Of a stretch of 64,000 nucleotides of DNA, positions 1-10,024 are shown one piece after another; position 1 is the stretch's first letter; each line of letters starts with the position of its first letter. The notes under the pieces were generated by a model. That model saw only the letters and a program-made list of their open reading frames with translations, was not told the origin of the DNA and did not search any database. A program made the position numbers and the translations under genes. Source of the DNA: Cylindrodendrum hubeiense (lineage: Eukaryota; Ascomycota; Sordariomycetes; Hypocreales; Nectriaceae); assembly GCA_014621425.1 (NCBI GenBank), contig JAANBB010000025.1, positions 1-64,000 of the forward strand. Reading direction: 5' to 3'.

Positions 1-250
1 TGTGGATTATCCGGGTTCATCCGCGGCGGTCTGTCATCATTTCCCCGACCTCATCACCATTGATAGCCGAGAGCTGAATGCCCAACATCCCCATCGCACC
101 AGGTGCAACAATATTGGGTACTGATGCTGCGATTGGCCGCCTTCAATAAGCAACGATAACTCCCAAACAACGATCTTCTGGTAGCCATGGCTCAACGCGG
201 CCTAGGGCCGCTACAGGTTCTGGTTTGACACTCTCGATCCAGTCACCGGA

Positions 251-1586
251 ATGATTTACTCGCTAACCAATACCCATTTCTCGCAGGCGATAGGATTTAG
301 TCTGATCATAATTGCGGCAATGACTATTGTTGCTCGCTTCTACCTTCGTCTTAAGATCCAGCGACGAGGATTGCTGGTCAGCGACATGCTCATGCTCGCG
401 GCGTGGATTTTAGGTGTTGTCAATACATGCATGAACATTGTATTCGTCAGACTAGGAGCCCTTGACCCGGAAGCACTTCTTGCTGTTGAACATTTTCGCG
501 GGGATCCTGAAGCCATCAAGACGCTTTTCAAGGTAATTGTTTCCAGTGCTAGGTTACTGTGTCCGCTACGTGTCAAAAGTTGAGAGCGGCTGACAAGCTA
601 ATACTAAGACACTCTGGTTATCACAACTTCCCTTCTGGGCTACGTGCTGCCTATCTAAAGCGGCACTTCTGGCCATGTACCTACAAATATTCCCCGAATT
701 TATGCGGAAAAGGAGAATACTCCTATGGACCACAATTGCCTATGTTGTACTTTCCTACATAGCAAGCATTATCGTGCTATTTTGCATCTGCATACCGGTC
801 AGCTCACATTGGTAAATAATTAATCGCTAAGACGTGTACTTTATACTGATAAATTCGGAATAGGGACCCTAAACAGAGCTCAAAATGCTCAAACGCAAAG
901 AGTGCGCTCATCTTATACGTCCCGTGGCCAATCCATTTCTTTAGCAATATCTTGGGTGAGCTAAGCGTGCATACTATAACTTAGTAATAGGTTGAGACTA
1001 ACACGTGTAGTATTTCTCTTACCCTGGCTTGTTATACCCGGCTTAAATATGAGGAGAACACTGAAGGTTGGAATGTATTGCACATTTCTCTTGGGGTTTA
1101 TTAACATTATAGTTGATATATTGCGTTTCATTGTCTTGCATTCATCACTAACCCAGGGCGCGATTCCTATTAGCACAATTAGTGAGTTTGGTAGTCCTCC
1201 TCAGACCCCGGCAGCTGCATCTTGAGCAGATGCCCATGCTAATCTTTGCAGTACTTTGGAATAATTTGGATAGCAACATCGGCATTATTATTGCATGCTT
1301 GCCGTCTTTGAGACCGTACTTTAATAAGAAAACTCGGACCTCCAAAGAAGTGTATGAAAGGAACGCGATGCCACCGACAGCAAAACCATTGGACAGGGCG
1401 ACAGGACATAAAGCTCCGGGTGCTCAGGAGTTGCAAAATGGAACCAGTCACTCGGATCAGCTCCAAAATGAGCCTTGGAGCGATGAGTTGAAGAGCAATG
1501 CTAGCGAGGTCATGTTGGTCCAGGCAGCCAGGCAGAAATCGGAAGAGATTGCCTATCAGCAGCCTCAGCGAGCACTCATTGTGTAA
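251..1586 (+). CDS. Rhodopsin-like (PTH11-type) integral membrane protein, five exons
   Basis: The predicted protein is a seven-helix plasma-membrane protein of the fungal rhodopsin-domain family that includes PTH11-like receptors. No ligand or pathway can be read from the sequence. Exons that keep phase are 251-532, 609-811, 864-955, 1011-1181 and 1252-1586, giving about 360 aa. Hydrophobic segments appear near the start (FSLIIIAAMTIVARFYLRL), in exon 2 (AYVVLSYIASIIVLFCICI) and in exon 4 (LLPWLVIPGL and a following helix). The typical late family motif IIIACLPSLRPYF is in exon 5, followed by a polar, low-complexity cytoplasmic tail. The last intron uses the branch-like GCTAAT and acceptor CTTTGCAG at 1238-1251. 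That choice is needed to join ISTI to LWNNL in frame. The start ATG at 251 is the first in frame, but an upstream exon cannot be excluded because the N-terminus is short. Family call is firm; function is unknown. Confidence 0.75.
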
Positions 1587-2029
1587 TTTGGGCTCAAATC
1601 AACGTTTCCAAAAGAATTTCCGGTCTTCTCCTGGGTTGATAGTATCAAGAAAATGACTCAAATATTCGAAGCAGGTAGCCTGGATACCAAGATCCACGTA
1701 TATCATGATAGTTTGCTTCACATGCAAATGAAAACAGCCGTTTCATTGGCGGATGCCGAGGATCTGTCAGGCGTACCAATCCAATACCTTGCATACGGTG
1801 GCGTCACCCTATGAAATGCGACTACGTGGCACTGCCAGCGCCGCCCCATAGCGCTGGATTTCGGTTATTTCTCTCGCTTATCAGTGCACACCATGGGTAA
1901 AAGAATATTGCATCCTCGCCCATGAGGCCTGCGACCCTCAGACACCGATGCTACCCAATATTCTCATTCGGGTTTTAACTTAATAGTCTACCCCCCCCCA
2001 CGGTATATTTTGCGCCAGAGTCTATCGCG
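1587..2029. other. Intergenic gap, no gene recognised
   Basis: This gap contains one short open frame from 1653 (about 50 codons) without recognisable similarity and a nine-base poly-C run at 1991-1999. Nothing else supported was seen. Confidence 0.5.
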
Positions 2030-3829
2030 ATGGCAAAACCGAGCTTTACTGTGACTAATCGGGCCCCGGCCAGTTCCGATTCTGCACCAGTGGAAGCAGG
2101 CATCAAATTTGACCTTGAGAAGCCACCAAAGCTCTACTGCCTTGCGACTTGTGCGTATTGACTGCATGACATGCGATATCAATGCATCGCCATCTTTGGG
2201 AATTGACGAGCTAATATTACACGATTTAAGTAGCCGGAAATAACAATGAGCCTCCTCAAGGTCAATGGCACAATCGAAATGGAACACTCCGGTTTCTAAA
2301 TGTATGAAGAGAAAAGTGAAGAAAATAATTGAACAATGCATCACCCGGAGCCGATACTTTGGGTTCACCAAATACGTTTGCATTGCTAACATGTATAATA
2401 GACCGTGTCCCGGGCGCTGTCGACGATGAGAATACCCCCGAAAGAAGGGCTGAGCAGGTCACAATCATTGATGTTGATGTAGCTACCACTTTCAATTCTC
2501 AAATGCTCTGAGTAACAGGCTAATACAATATAGTGCTGGGACCGGAAACGGAACTTTACTGGGCCTCAGTCTTGACAAGAGCTTGTTCCGCACGATCATC
2601 GAGACCTTGGAATTTCCCGACAAGGTAGAAAGGACAATTCAATCAATTCACGGAGTTTCTGCTCGATTTATTATACATCACGACGATGAGGAAAAGTCTT
2701 TGCGTATGTTTCAACCCTCTATTTGATGAATGTAAACGCGACCAGCCTAAGCTAAAGTCGGCCTTCTTAGTGATTTTGCTATCGTCACCCAAAACACCCG
2801 TCCGCGAGATATTTTGTGCCATCCGTATTTGTTTGGTTTCATCTGTAACGACTTGTCTTTTGTTCGATGCAGCTGCTGATGATCTTGACCGCGTTATCAA
2901 GACAGTGAGTGGCTCAGGACCAGCGTCCAAGATTGTGAGGCAGAACCCTCTCGCCCTAATGGCGATGATTTTGGCCGAATGTGGCATGACCTCGGAGTCT
3001 AAGCGACGAGACCTAGACAATTATATCCTCAGCGCCGAAGTGCAGACTCGGGCGTCGTCCTGGGAAGACCCGGGCAAAAAGCTGGTCAGGTGGCCCCATG
3101 ATTTCTACACCGTTATGAGCATTCTACACTTGTGTCAGAACAACCTTACGTTTGTAAATCATGCCGTGGAATTCGAAATTACAGCTTGGGAATTCTTGCA
3201 AAAGATTGCTCTTGACAAGGAGGTACAGAAGTGGCTCAGAGCGAGCACTGGCGATGGACAGTGGCAGGCTATTCGAGACGACATCGACTATGAACTTTCA
3301 CATACAAGTAGTCGGAAGGCTCAAATTGGATGCCTTCGAGAGCGGGTAGAAGTACAGATTGCCCTGGTATGAGTTGCTCTACTGTCGGAGAAATTACCCA
3401 CGGATTTTAACGTATGCTAACTACTTCCAGATTGACAACATGGTTGCGCATCAAGAAACGTCCCAAACGAGCTTGATTGCAATTTTAGCTTTGGTTTTCG
3501 CGCCGGCGAGTCTTATTTCTGTGAGTATACCTTGTGGTGTTGACCATGGTTCCAAATCTCTCCAAACAGCCGGCCACACGGAGATTGGCAAAGTATCGCA
3601 CTGACTATCTTGACAGAGCATCTTTAGTGCGGGCATATTTCCTACGGGGGATAGATCTTGGGTCCCATTCATTTCCTCAACTCTGCCGACCACATTTCTG
3701 ACTGTCGCAATCGGTCTGATATTCCTTGAACGACAGCTTGTTGTCCGGGCGTGGTGGAGGAAGCCATCGCAGACCCGTGAGGTTGAAGACATCCCGGCGA
3801 GTGATGTAAAGGCTCATGCCGAATGTTAA
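2030..3829 (+). CDS. CorA-like membrane protein, 5' half possibly damaged
   Basis: The 3' half encodes a fungal CorA-like Mg2+-transporter-type protein: a long acidic and helical region (RRDLDNYILSAEV and following), then two C-terminal membrane helices (SLIAILALVFAPASLISS and PTTFLTVAIGLIFLE). The helices are joined across introns near 3366-3430 and 3519-3617, and the stop is at 3827-3829. The canonical CorA GMN loop signature is not visible, so ion transport is not assured. The 5' half is problematic. A plausible start ATG lies at 2030 and several coding-like stretches follow (about 2130-2250, 2400-2510, 2532-2703, 2750-2845). They lie in different frames, and normal-length introns do not connect all of them. 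In particular, the segment ending FGFICND (frame of 2769) cannot join ADDLDRV (frame of 2870) except through a 28-nt intron or a frameshift. The gene may therefore be a decaying copy. RNA evidence would decide the model. Confidence 0.5.
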
Positions 3830-4072
3830 ACACGTCTTGTTAATAGTTCTATTGGACTTTTATGTTTTTATGAATATCCAACATCGCTTTCATCATGTCT
3901 CATCACTTGGTTTGTGCCAAAATAACTATTGCATAATAAATCCCCTCTTCAATTCCTAATGGTCATAAATAACTCGAAACCTGCTCTCAAAAAATATAGC
4001 ATTCCGCATTAATACATTTGAACTCATTTGCATCTTGACAAAACTTGTACAGTTGGTCCTGCCCGAACCATA
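3830..4072. other. Convergent intergenic spacer
   Basis: This AT-rich spacer separates the 3' ends of the CorA-like and FTA2-like genes, which converge here. It is the expected place for both polyadenylation regions. No element was recognised. Confidence 0.4.
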
Positions 4073-5079
4073 TTAACCCCATGCTCGTAACTTCCTACAA
4101 TACTTCGGATTAGGTCTTGCCCGAACATCAGTTTGGATCTCCTCGTCCTCAATCATCTCGTCAAACTTTTCCAGATCTGAAAGCTTTGAGTTCCTAGCTG
4201 CATGGTCATGTTGAGCATCTAGTAAGAGGTGTGGCTCAGTCCAAGAGGAGCCGAAGTCGACGAGCTGGCCATTTCTAAAGTTGTCCAAGTGAATATCCAT
4301 GTTGTAAATCTTATGTTTATTCAGAGCTCTGATGCCTCGCAGAATCTTGCCTACACTCTTCTTGTCGACACCCGTATCTTGGGGTGCCAAGTCCTTCACG
4401 ATAGCTCGCACTCGCCAACCACCTTCTGTATTTTGTTGAAAGTCACTGTCAATACGGGCGATTCCGAAATCAATACCAAGCTTGCTCAGGGTTCGTTCGT
4501 CATTCTCTTTCAGGAAGATGAAGCCGTGACAAGGGATCGCGATCTGCGCTTTCAAGGATCTCTTCTTAGTAGCCTCTTTGATTCGTCCGTAAGCGCGACA
4601 TTCAGCAAAAAAAGGGTCGGTATAGTATGCTGCCGTCTCCAACGCTGTATCCTCGCCCAGGAGAGGGCCCCAGAAGTATTTGCTGCTCAGAGGATTGTAG
4701 AACTTGAACTAGAGCCCGGATTTAATGAAGGCCTGATTGTTTGTGGGGTAAAATAAGTGTCACTCACCACTTTTATAGCGTATTCCCGGGTCCTGATTTT
4801 GGCGCGGAAGACGTACCCTTCCGTTTCCTCCCCTTCTTCGCGATCGATGTCTAACCTTTCCATCCATTTTATCGGCGAATTTTGATGCTGGAACACGTGG
4901 AGCTTTGGACCGTGGCATGGCGGCAGCTCCTTTGTGGATGAGGCGGAGGCACGTTTCTTCGGCATGATGGGCATGGAAGGGAGGCTATTACTCTCGGAGC
5001 AGCACGATAATTGCGGACCCAACGTCCTCTTCTTATCTTTCGGATCATCGACATGTGGATTGCGGGCCGATCCGCCCAT
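4073..5079 (-). CDS. FTA2-like (Sim4 kinetochore subunit family) protein-kinase-fold protein
   Basis: Two exons (5079-4768 and 4708-4073) join in phase 0 across a 59-nt intron and give about 315 aa. The joined segment reads REYAIKVFKFYNP, which resembles the lysine-bearing beta-3 strand of protein kinases. Downstream are ECRAYGRI, then DIHLDN and VDFGSSW, which look like the catalytic-loop and DFG segments of a kinase fold. This arrangement matches the family annotated in fungi as kinetochore Sim4 subunit FTA2. Filamentous fungi often carry several divergent copies, so a true kinetochore role should not be assumed for this one. It is divergently transcribed from the nuclease-like gene at 5391, with about 310 bp between the starts. 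The N-terminal 45 residues are polar and probably disordered. Family assignment is good; kinase activity is inferred only from retained Lys, Asp/Asn and DFG-like residues. Confidence 0.7.
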
Positions 5080-5390
5080 CGGGAGCTAGTAAGGGGGGAT
5101 GAGGTGACTTGTTGAGCGGGGTTACAGCCAACCATGGTTCTCGTGTATGCAGTCTTGCATTCAACATCACCAACATGCAGGAAATGATGGTTACGCTGCA
5201 GGTCACTTTCAGCTTGATCTACAGCCTCGCGCGTTTGGCGCTTTTAAAAGGGTCAGCAGCGTCCCCGAACTCTGGAAGTCAAGCACGGACTTTGACCTGG
5301 CTCGGAACTGAGGCCCTATTGTCCATTCCAATGCCCCTTATCAAGATCTCTGCGCTTGTATATCCACATATTTACTAGATATTTGATGGA
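5080..5390. promoter_or_regulatory. Shared divergent promoter of the FTA2-like and nuclease-like genes
   Basis: The 311-bp stretch lies between two head-to-head start codons (5079 on the minus strand, 5391 on the plus strand), so both promoters must be here. No clear TATA box or regulator site was recognised. The arrangement would allow joint expression. Confidence 0.45.
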
Positions 5391-6662
5391 ATGGACCCCA
5401 CTACGCCCCCGCCAACATCCATCTTTGAATACCTCACGGCAGAAAACCCAAATGTCACTCATCTGAAACCGAGGAGCAAGTCCCTCACCAGCTCACCGAA
5501 GTGGTTCTTCCCAACGCAGGTCAAACCATGGGACGAGTTCAATTTCAAGACACTCGAATCGATATACGGAGGTGTTCTGATACAAGAAGCTCGGCGCAAA
5601 GACCGGTCTTTACCAGCGTACCCTACCATCTCCCGCAAACACGATTGCGTTGTGGTTGATGAGAGGACTACAACAAAATTAATCGACAAATGGAATGAGT
5701 CAATTGTAAGGGCAGCTCTCCTCACTGTCCAGCATACCCTCAGCCCCAGCATCTGGGACTCTGGGGTGAGACAACAGGATAAACAAGAGGAGGAGAAAAA
5801 AGCACTCGAAACCGCATTTCGTCGCAGAGGAAAGCGGCAGCAGCCATCGAGGAAGAATGTCTATCGGGTGAATAAATCAAAGAAAGTATCCTTGTCTAGG
5901 TTGAAACCCGACTCCGGCGCCGTCGCTCACGACTCATCGCTTGACCATCTGTTATCCAGGGAGAGATTTCCCGAAGAGTACAAGACGGCATCTAAGTGGA
6001 AAAGCGAAGTGATATCTAGCGGAGAGATGATTAACGACAAAGGAGAATGGATAGCTGGGAAATTAAACCGAAATAAAGCCATGCCCATTAGGCAGGCTTA
6101 CACTTACTGCGTTACCCACGGGTGCCGGTATGGATGTATTTTAACATGCGGCGAAGCTTTTATTTTCCGAGTAAAGCCCCGATCTCAAATACCTGGTCAG
6201 TACGAGTCAACACCAACACAGTCTACAAGAACGCTTACAACTCAAGATGGTGACACGAGGGGCATGAAGAACGCGCTGAGAGACAGCCTCATCAAGGATG
6301 GATTAATGGAATGGGTCTCTATTCCTTGGACAAATCATGATGATGGCGCCTTGGAAACTTACCGGAGCTTCACCGTCAATTTATCCTTGTGGTTCGTACA
6401 CATCCTCGCCGGAAATAAATACGAGGTCGACTGGGATTATAGTCCTCTGAGAGCGGAGGCTCTTGTGAAACAGCCTTCTGAGCAATCAGATGACTCGAGC
6501 CCTAGGATTCCAAGACTTGGACATGATGAGGATGAATCTGATGGGTCCCAAGAGACATTACCATCGGAGCTGAGCCCTCTCTCTGAAAGACATAAGACAG
6601 TTCGCGAAGACACTGACCCAATCCATCACTCATTCTCTGAAAATCAGACCTTTTCCCCCTAG
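5391..6662 (+). CDS. PD-(D/E)XK nuclease-like fungal protein
   Basis: This single-exon frame encodes 423 aa. The central part (about residues 185-260) contains EEYKTASKWKSE followed by NKAMPIRQAYTYCVTHGCRYG and a hydrophobic strand with EAFIFRV (the second motif is at about residues 226-246). This spacing, an acidic residue with Lys, then a PIRQ helix and a CRYG strand, is what I know from a fungal family with a PD-(D/E)XK-like nuclease fold that is often found alone or next to kinase-like domains. The N-terminal half is polar, with Lys/Arg-rich segments near residues 140-170. The C-terminal 80 residues are acidic and Ser-rich and look disordered. There is no signal peptide. Nuclease activity is inference; the catalytic set is incomplete by eye. 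It lies head-to-head with the kinase-like gene at 4073. Confidence 0.55.
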   Translation: MDPTTPPPTSIFEYLTAENPNVTHLKPRSKSLTSSPKWFFPTQVKPWDEFNFKTLESIYGGVLIQEARRKDRSLPAYPTISRKHDCVVVDERTTTKLIDKWNESIVRAALLTVQHTLSPSIWDSGVRQQDKQEEEKKALETAFRRRGKRQQPSRKNVYRVNKSKKVSLSRLKPDSGAVAHDSSLDHLLSRERFPEEYKTASKWKSEVISSGEMINDKGEWIAGKLNRNKAMPIRQAYTYCVTHGCRYGCILTCGEAFIFRVKPRSQIPGQYESTPTQSTRTLTTQDGDTRGMKNALRDSLIKDGLMEWVSIPWTNHDDGALETYRSFTVNLSLWFVHILAGNKYEVDWDYSPLRAEALVKQPSEQSDDSSPRIPRLGHDEDESDGSQETLPSELSPLSERHKTVREDTDPIHHSFSENQTFSP

Positions 6663-6967
6663 GTATACACTCTACCGCACAAGGCGTGTTACGAAATAAT
6701 AAAAGCCTAATTCACCCAGTTTGAACCACGGCATCTAAAAAGTCTCCAATTCCTCCATTTAAATAAAGTTCATCGCGTTTTCATAGTGTTCCTGAACTTA
6801 GTTTCTATATTTATATTCAGTTTTTAATCGAGCTCTTGTTATTCTTGCTTCAATCTGTGTTCCGTGATGTGTAATTCTGTTGGTACCATGGCCTGGGACT
6901 CGCGCCCTAGCGGAATCAACGACTCCATACATTACGATAGCTGGATACAAGACGTCGCATTCGCCCG
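6663..6967. other. Convergent intergenic spacer
   Basis: AT-rich DNA between the 3' ends of two convergent genes. No coding or repeat feature was recognised. Confidence 0.4.
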
Positions 6968-8296
6968 TCATAGCTTTGACTGAAACTTTGCAACAACGTT
7001 GTGGGCACCGCCACCTTCGCCGAACATCTTTCTCAGATCATCAGCCAACTCTTTTGGTCTCTCATGTGCTCCAAAATGACCGCCTTCCGGATGCGTCTCC
7101 TCAAATACAGCTGGTCCTAAGGTTCTTCCCCACGTCTTGGGCGGTACAACCAGATCTTTGGGGAAATACGAGAGTCCTAGTGGTATGCCAGAGATATAGT
7201 CCAATCCCTTTGCCACTTCGTCGACGTCCCCATGGGTAGCTTCATAATAAATTCGGACACTTGCAGCTGGTCCGGCGGTGGAAAACTGATAGACGGAAAT
7301 CCAGGTCAAGATTTCGTCATCAGTCCAGGGATAGTCGTCCGTCCAATCATGAAGCTTCTCATAAATCCATGCCAATACGGCCACGGGAGAATCAGCCAGA
7401 GCGAATCCTAGTGTTGATGGCTTGGTGCTTTGTTGGACGTTGTATCCAAAGCCGTGGCGTTGGAACCAGCCTGATCGGGCACGCCCAGCCTTCTCAAAGT
7501 CGGTGTATGGCAAGAGAGCATGTTTTAGATACTGCAGTGGCGATTGCGAAAGCGAAGGCGGCTTTGAGACGCGGACGAAGTTGAGGTGTGAAGCCAAACA
7601 ACTATCGGGATATCGAATTCCAATCAGACGAGTGATGATGAATCCCCAGTCTCCGCCTTGGGTAACTAGAAAAGATATTAGCTATCGGATATTTTATCTG
7701 AGGGCAGTGGAGTACACACCATATTTATTATAGCCAAGTTTAATCATGAGATTGTGCAATGTTTCTGCATACTGCGGAATGCTGAACCCCTTTTTTGTCA
7801 CACCGTCCGAGAAGCCAAAATTGGGTAGTGACGGGGCTACAACATGAAACGAAGGTCCATCGCTGGATTCTGTGAGCAGGGGAAGAATCTTGAGGACTTC
7901 CAGAAAGCTTCCTGGCCCTGTATAAACTGGTTAGCATACATGTCATTGGGTCTTGGCCAAAATACACTTACAGCCGTGGCAAAACAACAGGGGTATACTG
8001 TCAGCTTTGTTGCTTTTCTGGTGTAAGAAATGAATCTGAAGGTCATCAAAGCCGTCAACTGCGACTTTTGTCGTGAACTGCGGCACCTGGTTTAGTTTTT
8101 TCTCCTGGGCGCGCCAGTCGAAGCCATCTTTCCAGTGCTCCACCAGACGTTTTATGTCGCTTCGTGGAGCTCCATATGTCCAGTCGTCTGAGAAGTCCAC
8201 TTCATCTGGAAGCGTAGCCGCTGCCAGTTTTGCTTTCAGAGCATCAATCGTCGAGTCCGGCACATTGATTTTGAAGGGTCTGATATCATGAGACAT
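6968..8296 (-). CDS. Epoxide hydrolase (EHN domain plus alpha/beta hydrolase)
   Basis: Three exons (8296-7972, 7917-7720, 7665-6968) join in phase and give about 406 aa, the usual length for microsomal-type epoxide hydrolases. The N-terminal EHN domain starts after [13 protein letters not shown] and includes the [11 protein letters not shown] region. The alpha/beta hydrolase fold follows with the HGWPGSF oxyanion region, formed across intron 1. The nucleophile Asp at about residue 180 is in GGDWG, formed just after intron 2. The catalytic His at about residue 371 is in PEGGHF. There is no signal peptide. These enzymes open epoxides to diols, either in detoxification or in secondary metabolism. 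An in-frame ATG upstream at 8374 exists, but the family N-terminus favours 8296. No biosynthetic partner is adjacent. Confidence 0.9.
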
Positions 8297-9282
8297 TGTG
8301 AGAAGTAGGGTGTAGTGATGAGTTTTTGGGCTTGGCTTTAATAATTGATAAGTGGGAAATAATGCAGAACGCAATTGACGAGCTATGCGTGCATGACTTG
8401 GCCTTTTATGATAATTGTGTCAATTCCTTTTGCTCTTATTTTTAGGACGTGACAAATCAAGAATGCTATGTTCAAGATTACAAATATGCGGGGTATCAGC
8501 ATGCGCGGCTTTGCTCATTTGTCGTTCAAAGGGCGCGATAAAGGCTTGCCGCCAGTCAATGAGTGACGTATGTTAGACTCATTCCTAGTCGAATGGCTGA
8601 CGCTGATACGCGACGCCGTTCAATGTCGGAGCATCACTACTAGAAATAGCGTAACGAGCGAATGAGTAAGCTAAGCACACCATATCATGAGCCAATGAAG
8701 GTCATACTGATATGGTGCTCGTACGACGCTGTTGAATGCGGGGTTAACGGCAATAAGACTCGAAGCCGTGAAAAGGATTTATTAGCTACGGCTCCTCTTG
8801 TGGCTGATACGTCTGATATTCACGGTCATGAAATATCCCTCTCCTTAGCAACACGCTGTGATTGATCTACACCAACTACAGCCAGTTGGCCACTTGTGGT
8901 TGGTTATTGCAAGCGGCACTGATGCCGGGCGTGAGCCGACTAGATCGGTGAGAGTCCTTGACGGGGTATCTCTGCTGGCCTCAAATACAATGAACTCTAC
9001 TAGTAATAAGTGAGTTTCGAGTACGCTACCTCAGATTAGAACGGTAGTATTGGAAGGGTAGTGTCTTGAGTTCCAGGCGACTAGCCGGGACCTTCTTCCG
9101 ACAGCATCATATAAGATGCTTTAAAATGCTTGCGGGTTGGCTTTTTAGTATGACTTGTCGACCTCAAATCACTATTGAGTCAACTGAATAGTAGGTTGCA
9201 TATAGTTAAGTTAAGAACTATGCTCTACGCCCACTTCTCGTCCGCGAGGTGGATGTGACGCGTGCGCGGCAGGCGGTGCTGA
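8297..9282. other. Gene-poor stretch
   Basis: About 1 kb with no supported gene. Short open frames (for example 8662-8865) have no recognisable similarity. The 5' part should contain the promoter of the epoxide hydrolase. From about 9230 the base composition becomes more GC-rich and merges into the fossil reading frame at 9283. Confidence 0.45.
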
Positions 9283-9729
9283 GCAGGCGCCTGTGCTGAC
9301 GACCTCTCCCTCTCGAAGTCAGGTTGGGGGTACTTTGGTAATCACTCCAAGACTAGAGCCTCCGCTAGTACGGTGATCACAAGCCAGAATATGGTGGATC
9401 ATCACTCAACAATCGAGGACGACGGCCATGGTCCTCACTCTCTCACGTTCCTTAAGTCGCGCGACCGCAACTGGGGCAACAAAAGTAAATTCAACTTCGA
9501 GGACCACACATTATTAGAGTCAGACGGCTCGTATATGCGCTTTTATGACGTGTATTGACTGAGGAAGGACCTCAATGAGTCAGAGCTAAAGAAGTTTGAC
9601 GCATGAGCGGACGAGGCGGTGCGCTTACACGTCGCGGAGTTCCCCTGCATTTTCAAGTTAAAGGCTTGCTGCCGACTCTGCATTAACAACGTGCCCATTG
9701 CTGAGTCCACTCTCTTCGGTCGTAAGTAG
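9283..9729 (+). pseudogene. Fossil reading frame interrupted by TGA codons, family unknown
   Basis: One frame stays coding-like from 9283 to the TAG at 9727-9729 but is broken by TGA at 9556 and 9604, and another TGA bounds it at 9280. The translation has a balanced composition (for example SGWGYFGNHSK, KFNFEDHTLLESDGS, LRKDLNESELKKF) and a C-x2-C motif in ACCRLCINN near the end. The DNA is richer in GC than its flanks. TGA is one transition away from CGA (Arg), so methyl-cytosine decay could explain the stops. I do not recognise the family; a transposon-encoded protein or an old single-copy gene are both possible. Confidence 0.35.
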
Positions 9730-10024
9730 AGAAGTAATAAATTGATATGGGAAAATAAATCGTATGCAACGTGTCAAAGCTGAACAGCTGAAAAGGCGAG
9801 AGATGATATGACGTAGTCATTCCATCGGTCGATGCCTCCCTCTTTCCTTGAACACCATTCAATGCGCTGCGGGGTTGCCGTGCCGGTGGCTTAAAAAGAG
9901 CCTTGGCCGTCTGTTGGTGGGTTACTCCGGGAAGCACGATCAATCTAGGCTACGCATGCGAATGGATCTCACGATGTCTACTGTGATGATTATTACAAAT
10001 GATAAGTACAATCAAGAATACAAT

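Noticed and set aside
2212..2220. TAATATTAC, identical to the geminivirus-type origin nonanucleotide
   Set aside because: It lies about 8 kb from the Rep gene, no stem was seen around it, and a 9-mer of this AT-rich type is expected by chance in 64 kb.
2842..2869. A 28-nt intron to rescue the CorA-like frame
   Set aside because: Shorter than introns normally spliced in filamentous fungi; a frameshift or different model is more likely.
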